A DNA stretch of 64,000 nucleotides, from NCBI RefSeq assembly GCF_014652655.1, contig NZ_BMZF01000010.1, positions 1 through 64,000 on the forward strand, read 5' to 3'. Both the position numbers and the translations under genes were made by a program. This DNA comes from Paramylibacter ulvae (lineage in GTDB: Bacteria > Pseudomonadota > Alphaproteobacteria > Rhodobacterales > Rhodobacteraceae). Below are positions 41,025-50,690 of this stretch, in pieces. The notes beneath the pieces are model-generated. The model was not told the DNA's origin. It saw only the letters and a program-made list of their open reading frames with translations, and made no database searches. Position 1 is the stretch's first letter; every line of letters starts with the position of its first letter.

Positions 41025-43483
41025 GTTCCGCGTGGTTTCACCCGTTTTGTCGCCTCTGCCACGGTGGGGTCTTCGGGCCATGGGTGGCGGGGATATCGCC
41101 CACGCATGTCTTTGCGCACGTCCACATATGATGTGCCCCAAAAATTGGGCAAATCCGCCGTGGTTTGCACCACGCGGCGTGCGGGTGATAATAAATCAAT
41201 GATTAATGGCAAACGATCTGGCCCCACGGTTGGGTGAACGGTCATGCCAAACAATTCCTGCAATCGCACGGCGATGCGGGGCTGATCGGCGCTGTAATCC
41301 ACAGGCAGGCGTGTACCCGTTGGTGCCTTGATCGCGGCGGGTGCAAGGTTGTCCAACAATTGCTGTTGGCTGAATTCCAACCGCGATTTGATAATCGTCG
41401 TCATCACCAGTGATTTTAATCCATCAATGGATTTCACCCCGTACATATGGGGCAGCAACCAGTTTTCCATATCATCCAGCAACGCATCATCGGAACAATC
41501 GGGCAGATCGCTGCCACGCGCACGCAGCCATTCAATGCGTGCTTGAACAAAGCGTGCTGATTGATCCCACGGCAACACCTGTAATCCCAGTTCGCGAATG
41601 CCATCCAACAGTGCGGTTGCGATCCTATCATCGGGGCAATCGCGCCAATTTTGCTCGCTTAATACCAATGCGCCAAAACAAGTTTGGCTTTTGGCCAGTA
41701 CGCGGCGATCGCGTTTTGACCATGTGCAAATGTTGCGGGTTTCAAAATCATCGCCAAATACATCGCGCAATTCGCTCTCACTTATCGCGATGCCCATGCG
41801 CAGGCGTGCCTCTTTCTGTTTGCCGTCCAGATCACTGGCGACGATTAAACGCTCGGCACCCATCGGGTCGTCGTCATTCACAAATGCGCCACTGCCACCT
41901 GATAACAAAAACCGTGGCGCATCGCCGGCGCGGTGCAATCCGATCCGATCTGGATATGCAAGTGCTGCCATTTGCGCGGCACTTAAATCTCGTGAACCCG
42001 TTGCACGTAATCGCTTGGTATCCACGCGTACCCGTTCCAATGCGCCGCGATTGATCCGAAAGGGGCGGTTTTGTTCAAATGTGCGCGGGTTTTGAAATGC
42101 CTCGATACGCAGGGAAAAGTCGCTGGGCGCACCCGCCATTAACACATCGCGCGATTCCAATAATGCGGCAATCCTTTCGCCGCCTTTGTCGGAGTTCAAT
42201 AACATACGTGCCAATCGTGGATGCGTTGGCATGGCGGCAATTCTGCGACCCTGATCCGTGATACGATTTTGCGCATCAAGTGCCCCGATTTGGCGCAACA
42301 AACCTTGGGCATTTTGAAAATCCGTTTCGCGCGGTTGGGTCAAAAACGGTAGGTCATTTGGATCAACCGTACCCCAAGCGGCCAATTCCAACACCAGTGC
42401 CGACAGATCGGACGATAAAATTTCAGGCAAGGGAAATGGCTGTAATCCGCCATCTTCGCCCCGTGTCCAAAGCTTGTAACAGATGCCGCTTGCAACACGC
42501 CCCGCGCGGCCTTGGCGTTGGGTGGCCTCGGCCTTGGTCACGCGTTCGGTGATCAAGCGCGACATGCCAGAACCTGCATCAAATGCGGCGCGTCGTGCAC
42601 GCCCGCCATCCACCACCACGCGGATATCTTCAATCGTAAGCGATGTTTCCGCGATGCTCGTGGCAAGTACCAATTTGCGCCGTTTGCTTGGCGCAATGGC
42701 GCGGCGTTGTTCGGCAAATGGCATCGCGCCAAACAATGGGCGGGTGTCCAGTGTGGGTTTTAACGTCGGCTCTACTAATGCCTGAACCCGTCTGATTTCC
42801 CCTTCACCGGGTAAAAACGCAAGGATCGAACCATCGGTTTCACTCGCCGCTTGTATAATTAAATCCGCCATCGCCTGTTCAAACCGCGGCCCGCGCTGAT
42901 TGGGGCGTGACCACGGTTTATCCAAAAAACGCTGTTCCACGGGGTATGCGCGCCCCTCTGATGTGATCATCGGGGCATTATCCATCAATGCGGCAACGGG
43001 GCCTGCATCCAATGTGGCGGACATGGCGATAATGCACAGATCATCGCGTAGGGCTGCGCGGATTTCCAAACACAGTGCGAGCCCCAAGTCGGCCTGCAGA
43101 CTACGCTCGTGAAATTCATCAAAGATGATACAAGATATACCTGCAAGTTCTGGATCGTTCTGGATCATGCGGGTTAACACGCCCTCTGTCACAACCTCGA
43201 TCTGCGTGGACTTGCCAATTTTGCGTTCACCGCGCATGGCATAACCCACGGTTTCCCCCGCGGTTTCACCCAATTGTTCAGCTAACCGTTCGGCGGCGGC
43301 ACGTGCTGCCAATCGGCGTGGTTCCAGCATGATAATTTTGCCATCAAACAATTTGGCATCCAGCAAAGCCAACGGAACCCGCGTGGTTTTACCCGCCCCC
43401 GGAGGCGCTTGCAGTACCGCACGATTGTGCAATTTTACCGCGTCAATCAATGCGGGCAGTACGGATTCAATTGGTAAATTCAT
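41021..43483 (-). CDS. hrpB: ATP-dependent helicase HrpB
   Basis: 820 residues from ATG 43483 (MNLPIESVLPALIDA); the open frame extends to 43594, but that region is unlike the family. Walker A is APPGAGKTTRVPLALL, the DExH box is FDEFHERSLQADLGL, motif III is SATLD and motif VI is QRQGRAGRV. HrpB-type DExH helicases have a C-terminal DUF1605-like region. Role in RNA metabolism is not settled. Confidence 0.95.
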   Translation of the reverse strand: MNLPIESVLPALIDAVKLHNRAVLQAPPGAGKTTRVPLALLDAKLFDGKIIMLEPRRLAARAAAERLAEQLGETAGETVGYAMRGERKIGKSTQIEVVTEGVLTRMIQNDPELAGISCIIFDEFHERSLQADLGLALCLEIRAALRDDLCIIAMSATLDAGPVAALMDNAPMITSEGRAYPVEQRFLDKPWSRPNQRGPRFEQAMADLIIQAASETDGSILAFLPGEGEIRRVQALVEPTLKPTLDTRPLFGAMPFAEQRRAIAPSKRRKLVLATSIAETSLTIEDIRVVVDGGRARRAAFDAGSGMSRLITERVTKAEATQRQGRAGRVASGICYKLWTRGEDGGLQPFPLPEILSSDLSALVLELAAWGTVDPNDLPFLTQPRETDFQNAQGLLRQIGALDAQNRITDQGRRIAAMPTHPRLARMLLNSDKGGERIAALLESRDVLMAGAPSDFSLRIEAFQNPRTFEQNRPFRINRGALERVRVDTKRLRATGSRDLSAAQMAALAYPDRIGLHRAGDAPRFLLSGGSGAFVNDDDPMGAERLIVASDLDGKQKEARLRMGIAISESELRDVFGDDFETRNICTWSKRDRRVLAKSQTCFGALVLSEQNWRDCPDDRIATALLDGIRELGLQVLPWDQSARFVQARIEWLRARGSDLPDCSDDALLDDMENWLLPHMYGVKSIDGLKSLVMTTIIKSRLEFSQQQLLDNLAPAAIKAPTGTRLPVDYSADQPRIAVRLQELFGMTVHPTVGPDRLPLIIDLLSPARRVVQTTADLPNFWGTSYVDVRKDMRGRYPRHPWPEDPTVAEATKRVKPRGT

Positions 43484-43749
43484 GGGGGCAACAGATATGC
43501 GAAACCCAGTGTGGGTGAAAGAGCCTAGCCATTGATTCTTTGTTAAATTCATGATTTGTCTGAATTTCACAGTAACCCGTAGGTGGATTCCCATAGAATC
43601 TGCAAGGTTTTTGGCAAAACCCGCAGGTTGTTATCGCACAGCCCTTGACGGGTGTCGCGAAGCGGCCTAAAGGAAGGCTTCGAATTTTAGGCGCAGTCGG
43701 GCAGGGGTCTGGTCGCGCGCACCGCAAGGTTAAAGCAAAGGAATGTCCA

Positions 43750-44034
43750 ATGTCTCGCGTATGTGAACTGTCTGGAAAATCACCGCAAACTGGCAATAAC
43801 GTCAGCCATGCGAACAACAAAACAAAACGTCGCTTTTTGCCGAACCTGAATGATGTGACATTGATCAGCGATACGCTGGGTCGTTCATTCAAATTCCGCG
43901 TATCTGCATCTGCATTGCGTTCTGTTGATCACCGTGGTGGTTTGGACGCTTATTTGGCCAAAGCCAAAGATGTTGAATTGTCAGCAAAAGCGTTGAAAGT
44001 GAAAAAAGACATTGCAAAAGCAGCTGCTGCATAA
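43750..44034 (+). CDS. rpmB: Ribosomal protein L28
   Basis: 94 residues from ATG 43750, with AAAGGA eight bases upstream. It opens [33 protein letters not shown], the family hallmark, and ends in a Lys-rich tail. The upstream 35 codons in frame look like leader. Part of the 50S subunit. A terminator follows. Confidence 0.97.
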   Translation: MSRVCELSGKSPQTGNNVSHANNKTKRRFLPNLNDVTLISDTLGRSFKFRVSASALRSVDHRGGLDAYLAKAKDVELSAKALKVKKDIAKAAAA

Positions 44035-44059
44035 GCACGCTTTTCAATGATGAATTTGG

Positions 44060-44095
44060 GCGGCCTCACGGGAAACTGTGGGGCCGCTTCATTTT
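44060..44095 (+). terminator. Terminator after rpmB
   Basis: GCGGCC-T-CAC pairs with GTG-G-GGCCGC around a GGGAAACT loop (44060-44087), followed by TTCATTTT. Confidence 0.8.
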
Positions 44096-44152
44096 GTCGT
44101 GTTTCTCTTTCTATATGGGCCGATTAGCTATGGCGCTAAAGGAGAATTTTTC

Positions 44153-44611
44153 ATGAGCAATTTTAAAAATACATTTGGTGTGGTCATCGCATCCGCAATT
44201 TTATGCGCCGCGATCGTTTTTGTTTTTACAGGCAACGCCCCCAAAGAAATGATAGTCAAAGATGCCTATGCACGCGCCAATGGTGCCAGCGCCAAGGCAG
44301 GCGGTGCATTCATGCAAATCCGTAATAACACCGGCCACGATGACCGATTGATCGCGGTGAAATCCCCCATTGCGATGGCCGAAATTCACTCCCATATCCA
44401 CGAAGCGGACGGTGTGATGCGTATGGTCGAATTGGAAGATGGCATTGCAATCGCCGCAGGTGAAACAATTGAATTGAAACGCGGTGGTGATCATCTGATG
44501 TTGATGGGTCTGCAACGCGGGCTGGTTCAGGGTGACACGGTTGATTTCACTCTGACATTCGAGCACGCAGGCGATGTAAAATTGACCGTGCCCGTTGATT
44601 TAGAACGCTAA
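44153..44611 (+). CDS. Periplasmic copper chaperone, PCuAC type
   Basis: 152 residues from ATG 44153 (AAAGGAGAA upstream). An uncleaved or cleaved hydrophobic N-terminal segment (residues 9-27) anchors or exports the protein. PCuAC features: AYARANGASAKAGGAFMQI, then the copper site MAEIHSHIHEADGVMRMVE and GGDHLMLMGLQRGL, giving the His/Met pattern HxM. It delivers Cu(I) to cytochrome oxidase. Confidence 0.92.
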   Translation: MSNFKNTFGVVIASAILCAAIVFVFTGNAPKEMIVKDAYARANGASAKAGGAFMQIRNNTGHDDRLIAVKSPIAMAEIHSHIHEADGVMRMVELEDGIAIAAGETIELKRGGDHLMLMGLQRGLVQGDTVDFTLTFEHAGDVKLTVPVDLER

Positions 44612-44629
44612 TCACGCCACCATCGCGCC

Positions 44630-45079
44630 ATGCGTATTCTGTTCGTTTGTCTTGGCAATATCTGCCGATCCCCCACCGCCCACGGCGTATTTCGCCAAAT
44701 GGCCGCGGATGCGGGGCTGGATGTTGTGGTTGATGGCGCAGGCACGGGGGCGTGGCATATTGGGAACCCACCTGATCGGCGTGCATCCGCGATGGCGGCA
44801 AAGCGAGGATACGATCTGTCTGATCTGCGCGCCCGCCAAGTGTCGGCGGGTGATTTTACCGATTTTGATTTGATTTTGGCGATGGATAACAGCAATCTGC
44901 AAAACCTACGCCAAATGGCACCAAACGGTGCCAGTGCCACGATAAAATTATTTATGGATTACGCGCCACAAAACCCACACCGCGAGGTGCCCGACCCTTA
45001 TTACAATGACGGGTTTGATGTGGTGTTGGACATGGTTGAACAGGCCAGCAATGGCCTGATCGCATCGCTCAAGGCTTAG
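44630..45079 (+). CDS. Low-molecular-weight protein tyrosine phosphatase
   Basis: 149 residues. The P-loop is FVCLGNICRSPTAHGV (Cys-x5-Arg, near 7-14) and the general acid is in EVPDPYYND (near 118-126). It is 18 bp after the copper chaperone gene and may be co-transcribed. Substrate proteins are unknown; arsenate reductase-type activity is less likely because the DPYY tail is present. Confidence 0.95.
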   Translation: MRILFVCLGNICRSPTAHGVFRQMAADAGLDVVVDGAGTGAWHIGNPPDRRASAMAAKRGYDLSDLRARQVSAGDFTDFDLILAMDNSNLQNLRQMAPNGASATIKLFMDYAPQNPHREVPDPYYNDGFDVVLDMVEQASNGLIASLKA

Positions 45080-45080
45080 G

Positions 45081-45389
45081 TTAAGAACAAACCTGACCAG
45101 CGGTTGTACCAAACGCCTTGTAACGCAGCCAGAATTTTTCATTCGCAGCGTTGTCCGATTGGCGTATCACTTGTGCCAGATGCGGTTCTTTGAAAAATTT
45201 CGCCGCCTTGCGCTGATCTGTATAAGATAGCTTTTGGTTTGCCACTTGTTGAACACAGCTACATGTGCTGCGCGTTGCTGCTTTGCGGTCCATTTTATTA
45301 CACGCACGTTCGATCACACCAGCGGATAACGGATTGGTGCAAACCAACAGCGCAACGATTGCCGCGATGGGTTTCATTGTTGTCTTCAT
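45081..45389 (-). CDS. Small secreted protein conserved in Rhodobacterales
   Basis: 102 residues from ATG 45389 (AAAGGGA eight bases upstream); the open frame reaches 45572, but has no good start. Signal peptide KTTMKPIAAIVALLVCTNPLSAG. Mature part: RACNKMDRKAATRSTCSCVQQVAN with three or four Cys, then SYTDQRKAAKFFKEPHLAQVIRQSDN and a final Cys. The pattern is familiar from Rhodobacterales proteins often labelled arginine transporter, without clear basis. Confidence 0.75.
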   Translation of the reverse strand: MKTTMKPIAAIVALLVCTNPLSAGVIERACNKMDRKAATRSTCSCVQQVANQKLSYTDQRKAAKFFKEPHLAQVIRQSDNAANEKFWLRYKAFGTTAGQVCS

Positions 45390-45675
45390 GGGGATATTCC
45401 CTTTGCCTGCCATGCGCTCTTTCTCGGCGCTTTTGATGGCGTAACTATGGCATATCTCAGATTCTTCGCGCAAGCCCTTATAAATAAAAGGTTTTGCCGC
45501 TGTGGTTTTGATGTAAATCCCGATATTTCGTGGGGCGAACCCCACCGCGCCGCTAGATTTAGCGCAAATCAACCCAGCCGATCACCAAACCACCCCAAAA
45601 CCCCTTTGTTTTATGCGTGGATTTTGCGCATGATACCCATTGACCAAACCCCAAATCCGTATCATATCCCTGTCC

Positions 45676-47475
45676 ATGACAGACCTATCAAAAATCCGCA
45701 ATTTTTCCATCGTGGCGCATATTGACCACGGCAAATCCACGCTTGCTGATCGCTTGATTCAGCTCACGGGAACCGTGGCCGAACGTGACATGTCCGCACA
45801 AATGCTGGACACGATGGATATCGAAAAAGAGCGTGGAATTACGATCAAGGCAAACTCTGTTCGCATCGAATACAAGGCGAACGATGGCGAAAATTATGTC
45901 CTCAACCTGATCGACACTCCCGGCCACGTTGATTTCGCCTATGAAGTGTCCCGCTCTATGCGCGCGGTAGAGGGTTCGTTGCTGGTTGTTGATGCCTCCC
46001 AAGGAGTCGAGGCACAGACATTGGCAAACGTTTACCATGCAATCGAGGCTGATCATGAAATCGTGCCAGTCCTCAATAAAATCGATCTGCCCGCCGCCGA
46101 TCCTGATCGTGTTGCCGAACAAATCGAAGACGTGATTGGCATTGATGCCACCGATGCGGTGCACATTAGCGCGAAAACAGGCATCGGCATCGCGGATGTG
46201 CTCGAGGCCATCGTCACACGTCTGCCCGCACCCAAGGGCGATCCTGATGCCCCGCTCAAGGCGATGCTGGTCGATAGCTGGTATGACGCCTATCTGGGCG
46301 TGGTCGTTTTGGTGCGCGTCATTGATGGGCATCTGCGCAAGGGCGACAAAATCCGCATGATGAACACCAACGCCGCATATCCTGTGGATCGTGTTGGCGT
46401 GTTCCGCCCCAAGATGGAAAATATCGATGTATTGGGACCAGGCGAGCTTGGCTTCCTGACCGCATCAATTAAACAGGTGGCCGATACCCGTGTGGGTGAC
46501 ACCATCACGCATGAAAAAAAGGGATGTGAAAAACCACTCCCGGGTTTTGCACCTGCACAACCCGTTGTGTTTTGTGGCCTGTTTCCCGTTGATAACGCCG
46601 AATTCGAAGACCTGCGCGAAGCAATTTCCAAACTGTCCTTGAATGACGCATCATTTAGCACCGAAATGGAAACGTCCGCTGCACTTGGCTTTGGATTTCG
46701 CTGTGGTTTCCTTGGCCTACTGCATCTTGAGGTTATTCGCGACCGTCTGGAACGCGAATATGATATCGAGCTGATTACAACAGCCCCATCCGTGATTTAT
46801 CACATCCACATGCGCGATGGCACGGTTGTGGATTTGCACAACCCCGCCGATATGCCGGATCTCACGCATGTTGATCATATCGAAGAACCGCGCATCAAGG
46901 CGACCATTTTGGTGCCTGATGAATATCTGGGTGATGTGTTGAAACTCTGCCAAGATCGCCGTGGTATTCAGCTTGACCTGACATATGCGGGCACACGCGC
47001 GATGGTGGTCTATGACCTGCCATTGAACGAGGTGGTGTTTGATTTCTACGACCGTTTGAAATCTGTGACCAAAGGCTATGCATCATTTGACTATTCAATG
47101 GATGGCTACCGCGAGGATAAATTGGTCAAGATGCAAATCTTGGTCAATGACGAACCCGTTGATGCGCTATCAATCATGGTGCACCAAGACCGCGCCGATA
47201 TGCGCGGGCGCTCTATGGTGGAAAAGCTCAAGGAATTGATCCCCCAACACCAATTCAAAATCCCAATCCAAGCCGCCATCGGTGGCCGCATCATCGCCCG
47301 CGAAACCCTGTCGGCCCTGCGCAAAGACGTGACCGCCAAATGTTACGGCGGCGACATGTCGCGAAAACGCAAACTGCTTGATAAACAAAAAGCAGGTAAG
47401 AAAAAGATGCGTCAGTTCGGTAAAGTCGAAATCCCACAGCAGGCGTTTATTTCTGCGCTCAAGATGGATGACTAA
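45676..47475 (+). CDS. lepA: Elongation factor 4 (back-translocating GTPase)
   Basis: 599 residues from ATG 45676, standard length; an in-frame ATG at 45640 is less likely. G1 is [17 protein letters not shown]3 is DTPGHVDF, G4 is LNKIDLPAA. The C-terminal CTD unique to LepA is present ([35 protein letters not shown]). It rescues stalled ribosomes. Confidence 0.97.
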   Translation: MTDLSKIRNFSIVAHIDHGKSTLADRLIQLTGTVAERDMSAQMLDTMDIEKERGITIKANSVRIEYKANDGENYVLNLIDTPGHVDFAYEVSRSMRAVEGSLLVVDASQGVEAQTLANVYHAIEADHEIVPVLNKIDLPAADPDRVAEQIEDVIGIDATDAVHISAKTGIGIADVLEAIVTRLPAPKGDPDAPLKAMLVDSWYDAYLGVVVLVRVIDGHLRKGDKIRMMNTNAAYPVDRVGVFRPKMENIDVLGPGELGFLTASIKQVADTRVGDTITHEKKGCEKPLPGFAPAQPVVFCGLFPVDNAEFEDLREAISKLSLNDASFSTEMETSAALGFGFRCGFLGLLHLEVIRDRLEREYDIELITTAPSVIYHIHMRDGTVVDLHNPADMPDLTHVDHIEEPRIKATILVPDEYLGDVLKLCQDRRGIQLDLTYAGTRAMVVYDLPLNEVVFDFYDRLKSVTKGYASFDYSMDGYREDKLVKMQILVNDEPVDALSIMVHQDRADMRGRSMVEKLKELIPQHQFKIPIQAAIGGRIIARETLSALRKDVTAKCYGGDMSRKRKLLDKQKAGKKKMRQFGKVEIPQQAFISALKMDD

Positions 47476-47514
47476 CTGCGCATAGGCGTAATTGTTATTT
47501 CAATTGCAAAGGGA

Positions 47515-47588
47515 CGCGCCCGACCTCGGGTGGGTGCAAAGCGCCCTCCCGTGGGGGAGGTCGGGCGCGACCCGTGGTTTCCACGGGT
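47515..47588. repeat. Nested palindromes between lepA and DUF3800 gene
   Basis: CGCGCCCGACCTC (47515-47527) and GAGGTCGGGCGCG (47557-47569) are a perfect 13-bp inverted repeat; its loop holds CCTCCC/GGGGAGG. Right after it ACCCGTGG-TTT-CCACGGGT (47570-47588) forms an 8-bp hairpin. This GC-rich block stands out from its surroundings. Confidence 0.75.
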
Positions 47589-47638
47589 GGTATACTTTTG
47601 GTTGAGTATTCGTAAACATTTTCTTTTTAGGATAGTTT

Positions 47639-48448
47639 ATGAAATACCATTTCTTTATCGATGAGAGCGGCGACCAAGGGCTCGATAAAATTCGCACAAA
47701 AGAAAGAGGCGGCGCTACTGAGTATATGACGATGGGGGGCGTGTTGATCCCAGATACTCACCTCAATCGTTATCGCGACAAGCTGGATGCAATCAAGTCC
47801 ATTCTAAAAAGAGAAGACCTTCACTGTAAAGAGATGAGCCACGTTCAAGTTGCTTACTTCGCGCGCGAAATATCCAAACTTCGTCTTCAGTGTTTTGCGT
47901 TGATCAGCAAGAAAGAAACACTCGAAGATTATAAGGAAAATATCGAAGGTAAAGGACAGGCGCAAAAATACTACAACAAATGCTCTCAAATTTTGCTGGA
48001 AAGGCTATGCCATTTTCTGGAGGTTGAGAAAATTGCCAGCGAAGACATATCCATAAAATTTGAAAAAATGCGCGGTCATAATTACTCTCAGATGAGAAAA
48101 TATTTGTCCATTGTTAGGGAACATCCAAAAGATAAAAATGCTGCTTTACTTAAACATATAGAACCTTTTTCAATCGAAGCGTTAGACAAATCGGACGAAG
48201 AGTTACTCTCCATAGCTGACTTAGTAGCATACAGTTGTTACCAAATGGTGAATTACTCACCTGCGAATTTTTATACTCCTGAACAAAGATATTTCAGAGA
48301 GTTGAAAAACAAGTTTTGGAAAGACAAGGACACGGGAGGTATTGCTAACTTCGGGTTAAATATTTTCAAAGGGCCACGACAGTTAAAGTTAGATGAATGT
48401 GAGGAACAGTATTTTTTGAAATTGTATAACCGTGTCGGAAAGAAATGA
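47639..48448 (+). CDS. DUF3800 domain protein, AT-rich, probably acquired
   Basis: 269 residues. The N-terminus YHFFIDESGDQGLDK is the DUF3800 signature (Asp and Glu of an RNase H-like fold), with a second acidic site in ELLSIADLVAYSCYQM near residue 190. A Lys-rich middle (SKKETLEDYKENIEGKGQAQKYYNKC) is present. Codon use is clearly AT-richer than lepA and phnA. The family is found in mobile elements and near defence genes; function is unknown. AGGA precedes the ATG. The GC-rich palindrome block lies upstream. Confidence 0.85.
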   Translation: MKYHFFIDESGDQGLDKIRTKERGGATEYMTMGGVLIPDTHLNRYRDKLDAIKSILKREDLHCKEMSHVQVAYFAREISKLRLQCFALISKKETLEDYKENIEGKGQAQKYYNKCSQILLERLCHFLEVEKIASEDISIKFEKMRGHNYSQMRKYLSIVREHPKDKNAALLKHIEPFSIEALDKSDEELLSIADLVAYSCYQMVNYSPANFYTPEQRYFRELKNKFWKDKDTGGIANFGLNIFKGPRQLKLDECEEQYFLKLYNRVGKK

Positions 48449-48525
48449 TTGCATTAGCACCCACCCAAGGCTAGGCGTTCCGTCGAAATCTCTCCAAAAC
48501 ATTCCACCAATCCCTGCCACCCACT

Positions 48526-48563
48526 TGTCCGCCATATGTCCTACGGATGTCCGACGCTTGTCC
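48526..48563. repeat. Four TGTCC direct repeats with 11-bp period
   Basis: TGTCC starts at 48526, 48537, 48548 and 48559, exactly 11 bp apart, each followed by a partly conserved G. They lie about 85 bp upstream of the PhnA-like gene. The period of one DNA turn suggests binding sites on one face. Confidence 0.6.
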
Positions 48564-48643
48564 GACACCTAAACCCGAGCCTAAAAACACCGCTTCCCAT
48601 TTGGGCGCGGGCGGGTTAGCACGGGTGTGAAAAGGGGATCGAT

Positions 48644-49198
48644 ATGCCACTCGCGACACTTCAAAACCGTTCGGAAAATGCCTGTGAATTTTGCGCAGAT
48701 CAAATCGATCTTGCGCCTTATCCTGTGGGGCCAAACCCCGATGGAACGGCGAACACAGGGGTGTTGCTTTGTGCTACCTGCACACCGATGATTGATGGCG
48801 ACATGGATGAAAATCACCTGCGCTGTTTATCCAGCGCAATGTGGTCCGAACACGCCCCTGTTCAGGTCCTCGCATGGCGCATGTTGGATCGCCTGTCAGA
48901 CGCCGCTTGGGCACGCGATTTGATGGATCAAATCTATCTTGATGATGACAATTTGGCATGGGCAAAATCGGGCGTCATTCGCGCATCCGACCACAAAGAC
49001 AGCAATGGTGCCGTGCTTGAAAACGGCGACAATGTGGTGTTGATAAAAGACCTACCCGTCAAGGGCGCTGGCTTTACCGCCAAACGCGGCACGGCGGTGC
49101 GTGGCATTTCCTTGGTGCCAGACAACCCCGCCCATATCGAAGGGCGCGTAGAGGGGCAACGTATTGTTATCCTTACGGAATTCGTCAAGAAAAAGTAG
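48644..49198 (+). CDS. PhnA-like protein
   Basis: 184 residues from ATG 48644 (AAGGGG upstream). It has a zinc-ribbon-like N-terminus (CEFCADQ near 14-20, LLCATCTPM near 42-50) and the PhnA C-terminal domain DNVVLIKDLPVKGAGFTAKRGTAVRGISLV with EGRVEGQRIVILTEFVKK. PhnA in E. coli is a phosphonoacetate-related misnomer; the role is unknown. Cytosolic. Confidence 0.88.
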   Translation: MPLATLQNRSENACEFCADQIDLAPYPVGPNPDGTANTGVLLCATCTPMIDGDMDENHLRCLSSAMWSEHAPVQVLAWRMLDRLSDAAWARDLMDQIYLDDDNLAWAKSGVIRASDHKDSNGAVLENGDNVVLIKDLPVKGAGFTAKRGTAVRGISLVPDNPAHIEGRVEGQRIVILTEFVKKK

Positions 49199-49286
49199 GA
49201 TTGACGCACATTCAATGTGTGATTTGTGTCACTTCCATTTGGGCTATGTTTCACTATCCTTGGTGCTTTAACCAAAGGAGATTGCT

Positions 49287-49514
49287 ATGCGTAAACTATT
49301 CTCAGTTGCTGTTGTTGCCTTGTTTTCCGCTCACGCCGCCCTTGCGGGGAGCTTGGTCGAACCCGATGTTGAGCCCATGATCGTAGAGGCCCAACCAGAG
49401 GCCAAGCGCGGGTCTGGTAACATCATCATTCCGCTGTTGTTGCTCGCGGTTGTTGCCGCCGTTATCGCATCCGATGACTCTGGCGGTGGAACCCCTGAAC
49501 CTGTTCTTGAATAA
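49287..49514 (+). CDS. Small envelope protein conserved in Rhodobacterales
   Basis: 75 residues. Signal peptide MRKLFSVAVVALFSAHAALAG, then acidic LVEPDVEPMIVEAQPE and a second hydrophobic segment IIIPLLLLAVVAAVIA near 46-61, so it is probably anchored in the membrane. AAAGGAG precedes the ATG. Such proteins are sometimes misnamed ferrochelatase in databases. Function unknown. Confidence 0.75.
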   Translation: MRKLFSVAVVALFSAHAALAGSLVEPDVEPMIVEAQPEAKRGSGNIIIPLLLLAVVAAVIASDDSGGGTPEPVLE

Positions 49515-49579
49515 ATGTTATAAATCAATGTGGTAAGCGAGGCCGCTTATCACATTCTATAGCGTTCTCTTAACGTGAT

Positions 49580-49933
49580 CTATCCCGCCCAAAACGCGTG
49601 ATAGCGTTCGCGCACAAATGTATAAACAGCGCAAAGAAAAATCACCAAGGCAGGGATGCCTTGTTGCATGGGTGTGTGCGACAAATGATAATACATCGCC
49701 CCCACCATAATAAACGCAATGCCAAGCGCGGCAGGCGCCGCCATGCGCCGTATCCAAATCCCAATGGCGCCAGCAACTTCGCAGGTGCCAATAAACGCGC
49801 CAAACCAATCCGGCAATCCCAATTTAGTGAAACTTTCCAACATCATAGGGTTACCAGATAGTTTGGCGACACCTGCGCCAAGCAAGACCAAAGTAATGAT
49901 AATTTTGGGAATATTGGCGAACATTTGGGGCAT
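49580..49933 (-). CDS. DoxX-like membrane protein
   Basis: 117 residues with four membrane segments (about 8-25, 45-60, 65-84, 92-108). Pattern IIITLVLLGAGVAKLSGNPMMLESFTKLGLPDWFG, then GTCEVAGAIGIWI, fits the DoxX_2 family. The role is unknown. It is downstream of a convergent small envelope-protein gene. Confidence 0.88.
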   Translation of the reverse strand: MPQMFANIPKIIITLVLLGAGVAKLSGNPMMLESFTKLGLPDWFGAFIGTCEVAGAIGIWIRRMAAPAALGIAFIMVGAMYYHLSHTPMQQGIPALVIFLCAVYTFVRERYHAFWAG

Positions 49934-50130
49934 TTATTTATCCTTATTTGACGTTGAATATATCGGCAAAATATTGAAATTTCCACTGCGGTTTTCAGGG
50001 TCGGTGATGCTTTGCCGATTTTGGGATAAATAGGATTTTCGTAAAATGGGAAACGCTCGCAGGGCTGGTTTTTACCCTGTGTTAATGACCTTCGCCGACA
50101 TAAGTGCGAGCTGTGTACAAAAGGTGTCTT

Positions 50131-50250
50131 ATGCGTGTTGTTTGGGTTCTGAGTATCTGCCTGTTTGTATGCAGCGCTTGTGGTGTGGTTAACGACAGTA
50201 ATCACACCAAATTTATGGAAGGGGATTATTTGGAGCATCATATGCCATAG
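50131..50250 (+). CDS. Very small lipoprotein (39 residues)
   Basis: MRVVWVLSICLFVCSAC followed by GVVNDSNHTKFMEGDYLEHHMP. The lipobox VCSAC puts lipidation at Cys17, leaving a mature peptide of 23 residues. AAGGT lies 6-10 nt before the ATG. It lies in an otherwise empty gap between doxX and the next gene. Small lipoproteins like this are easy to miss. Confidence 0.6.
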   Translation: MRVVWVLSICLFVCSACGVVNDSNHTKFMEGDYLEHHMP

Positions 50251-50318
50251 CTTATCTTGTGATTATGTTCATCTGTCGTTAACCTTGGTGATCTGTTTGA
50301 TTTGGTCTTGGGGGACAC

Positions 50319-50690
50319 ATGGCTGAACACGACATCGAACGCGCGAAAACCGATATTTCGAAGGCCTTGGAGGAAACATTCGAGGCAGACGGCAACGGGT
50401 TTGAGCGTAAATTAAAACAGGCGCGACAATATTTGCCGCGCCGGGCGCGCAAAGATGCGGCCTATTTGCTTGAGGCTGAAAAACAGCTTAAGCATCCAAA
50501 ATTTCGCCGTTTTGTTGATCAAAATCGGATCAAGTCCGCGCGGGACAATGTTATCCGCCAAACGCGTGGTGTAGATTTACAAGCGGATCGTTCGCGTGCA
50601 AGGTTTCAATGGGGCGCAAGCCTTGTTTTACAACTATTGCTGGCCTGCGCCCTGATCTTTGCTTTTGCGCGATTTGTTGGCGTGATTTAA
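50319..50690 (+). CDS. Hypothetical protein with C-terminal membrane anchor
   Basis: 123 residues. A charged helical body (ALEETFEADGNGFERKLKQARQYLPRRARKDAAYLLEAEKQL) is followed by one membrane segment near 103-119 (VLQLLLACALIFAFARFV). It looks tail-anchored, with the body in the cytosol. No family is recognised. GGGGGA precedes the ATG. It overlaps the convergent pirin gene by 4 bp. Confidence 0.65.
   Translation: MAEHDIERAKTDISKALEETFEADGNGFERKLKQARQYLPRRARKDAAYLLEAEKQLKHPKFRRFVDQNRIKSARDNVIRQTRGVDLQADRSRARFQWGASLVLQLLLACALIFAFARFVGVI

Noticed and set aside
41410-42785. Long antisense frames inside hrpB (for example 41410-42054)
   Set aside because: Caused by codon structure of hrpB; no domain or start.
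45688-46332. 214-codon antisense frame in lepA
   Set aside because: Shadow of lepA's GTPase domain coding strand.
48526-48563. The TGTCC array as a CRISPR
   Set aside because: Repeats are 5-6 bp with 11-bp period and no spacers; no cas genes in the window.
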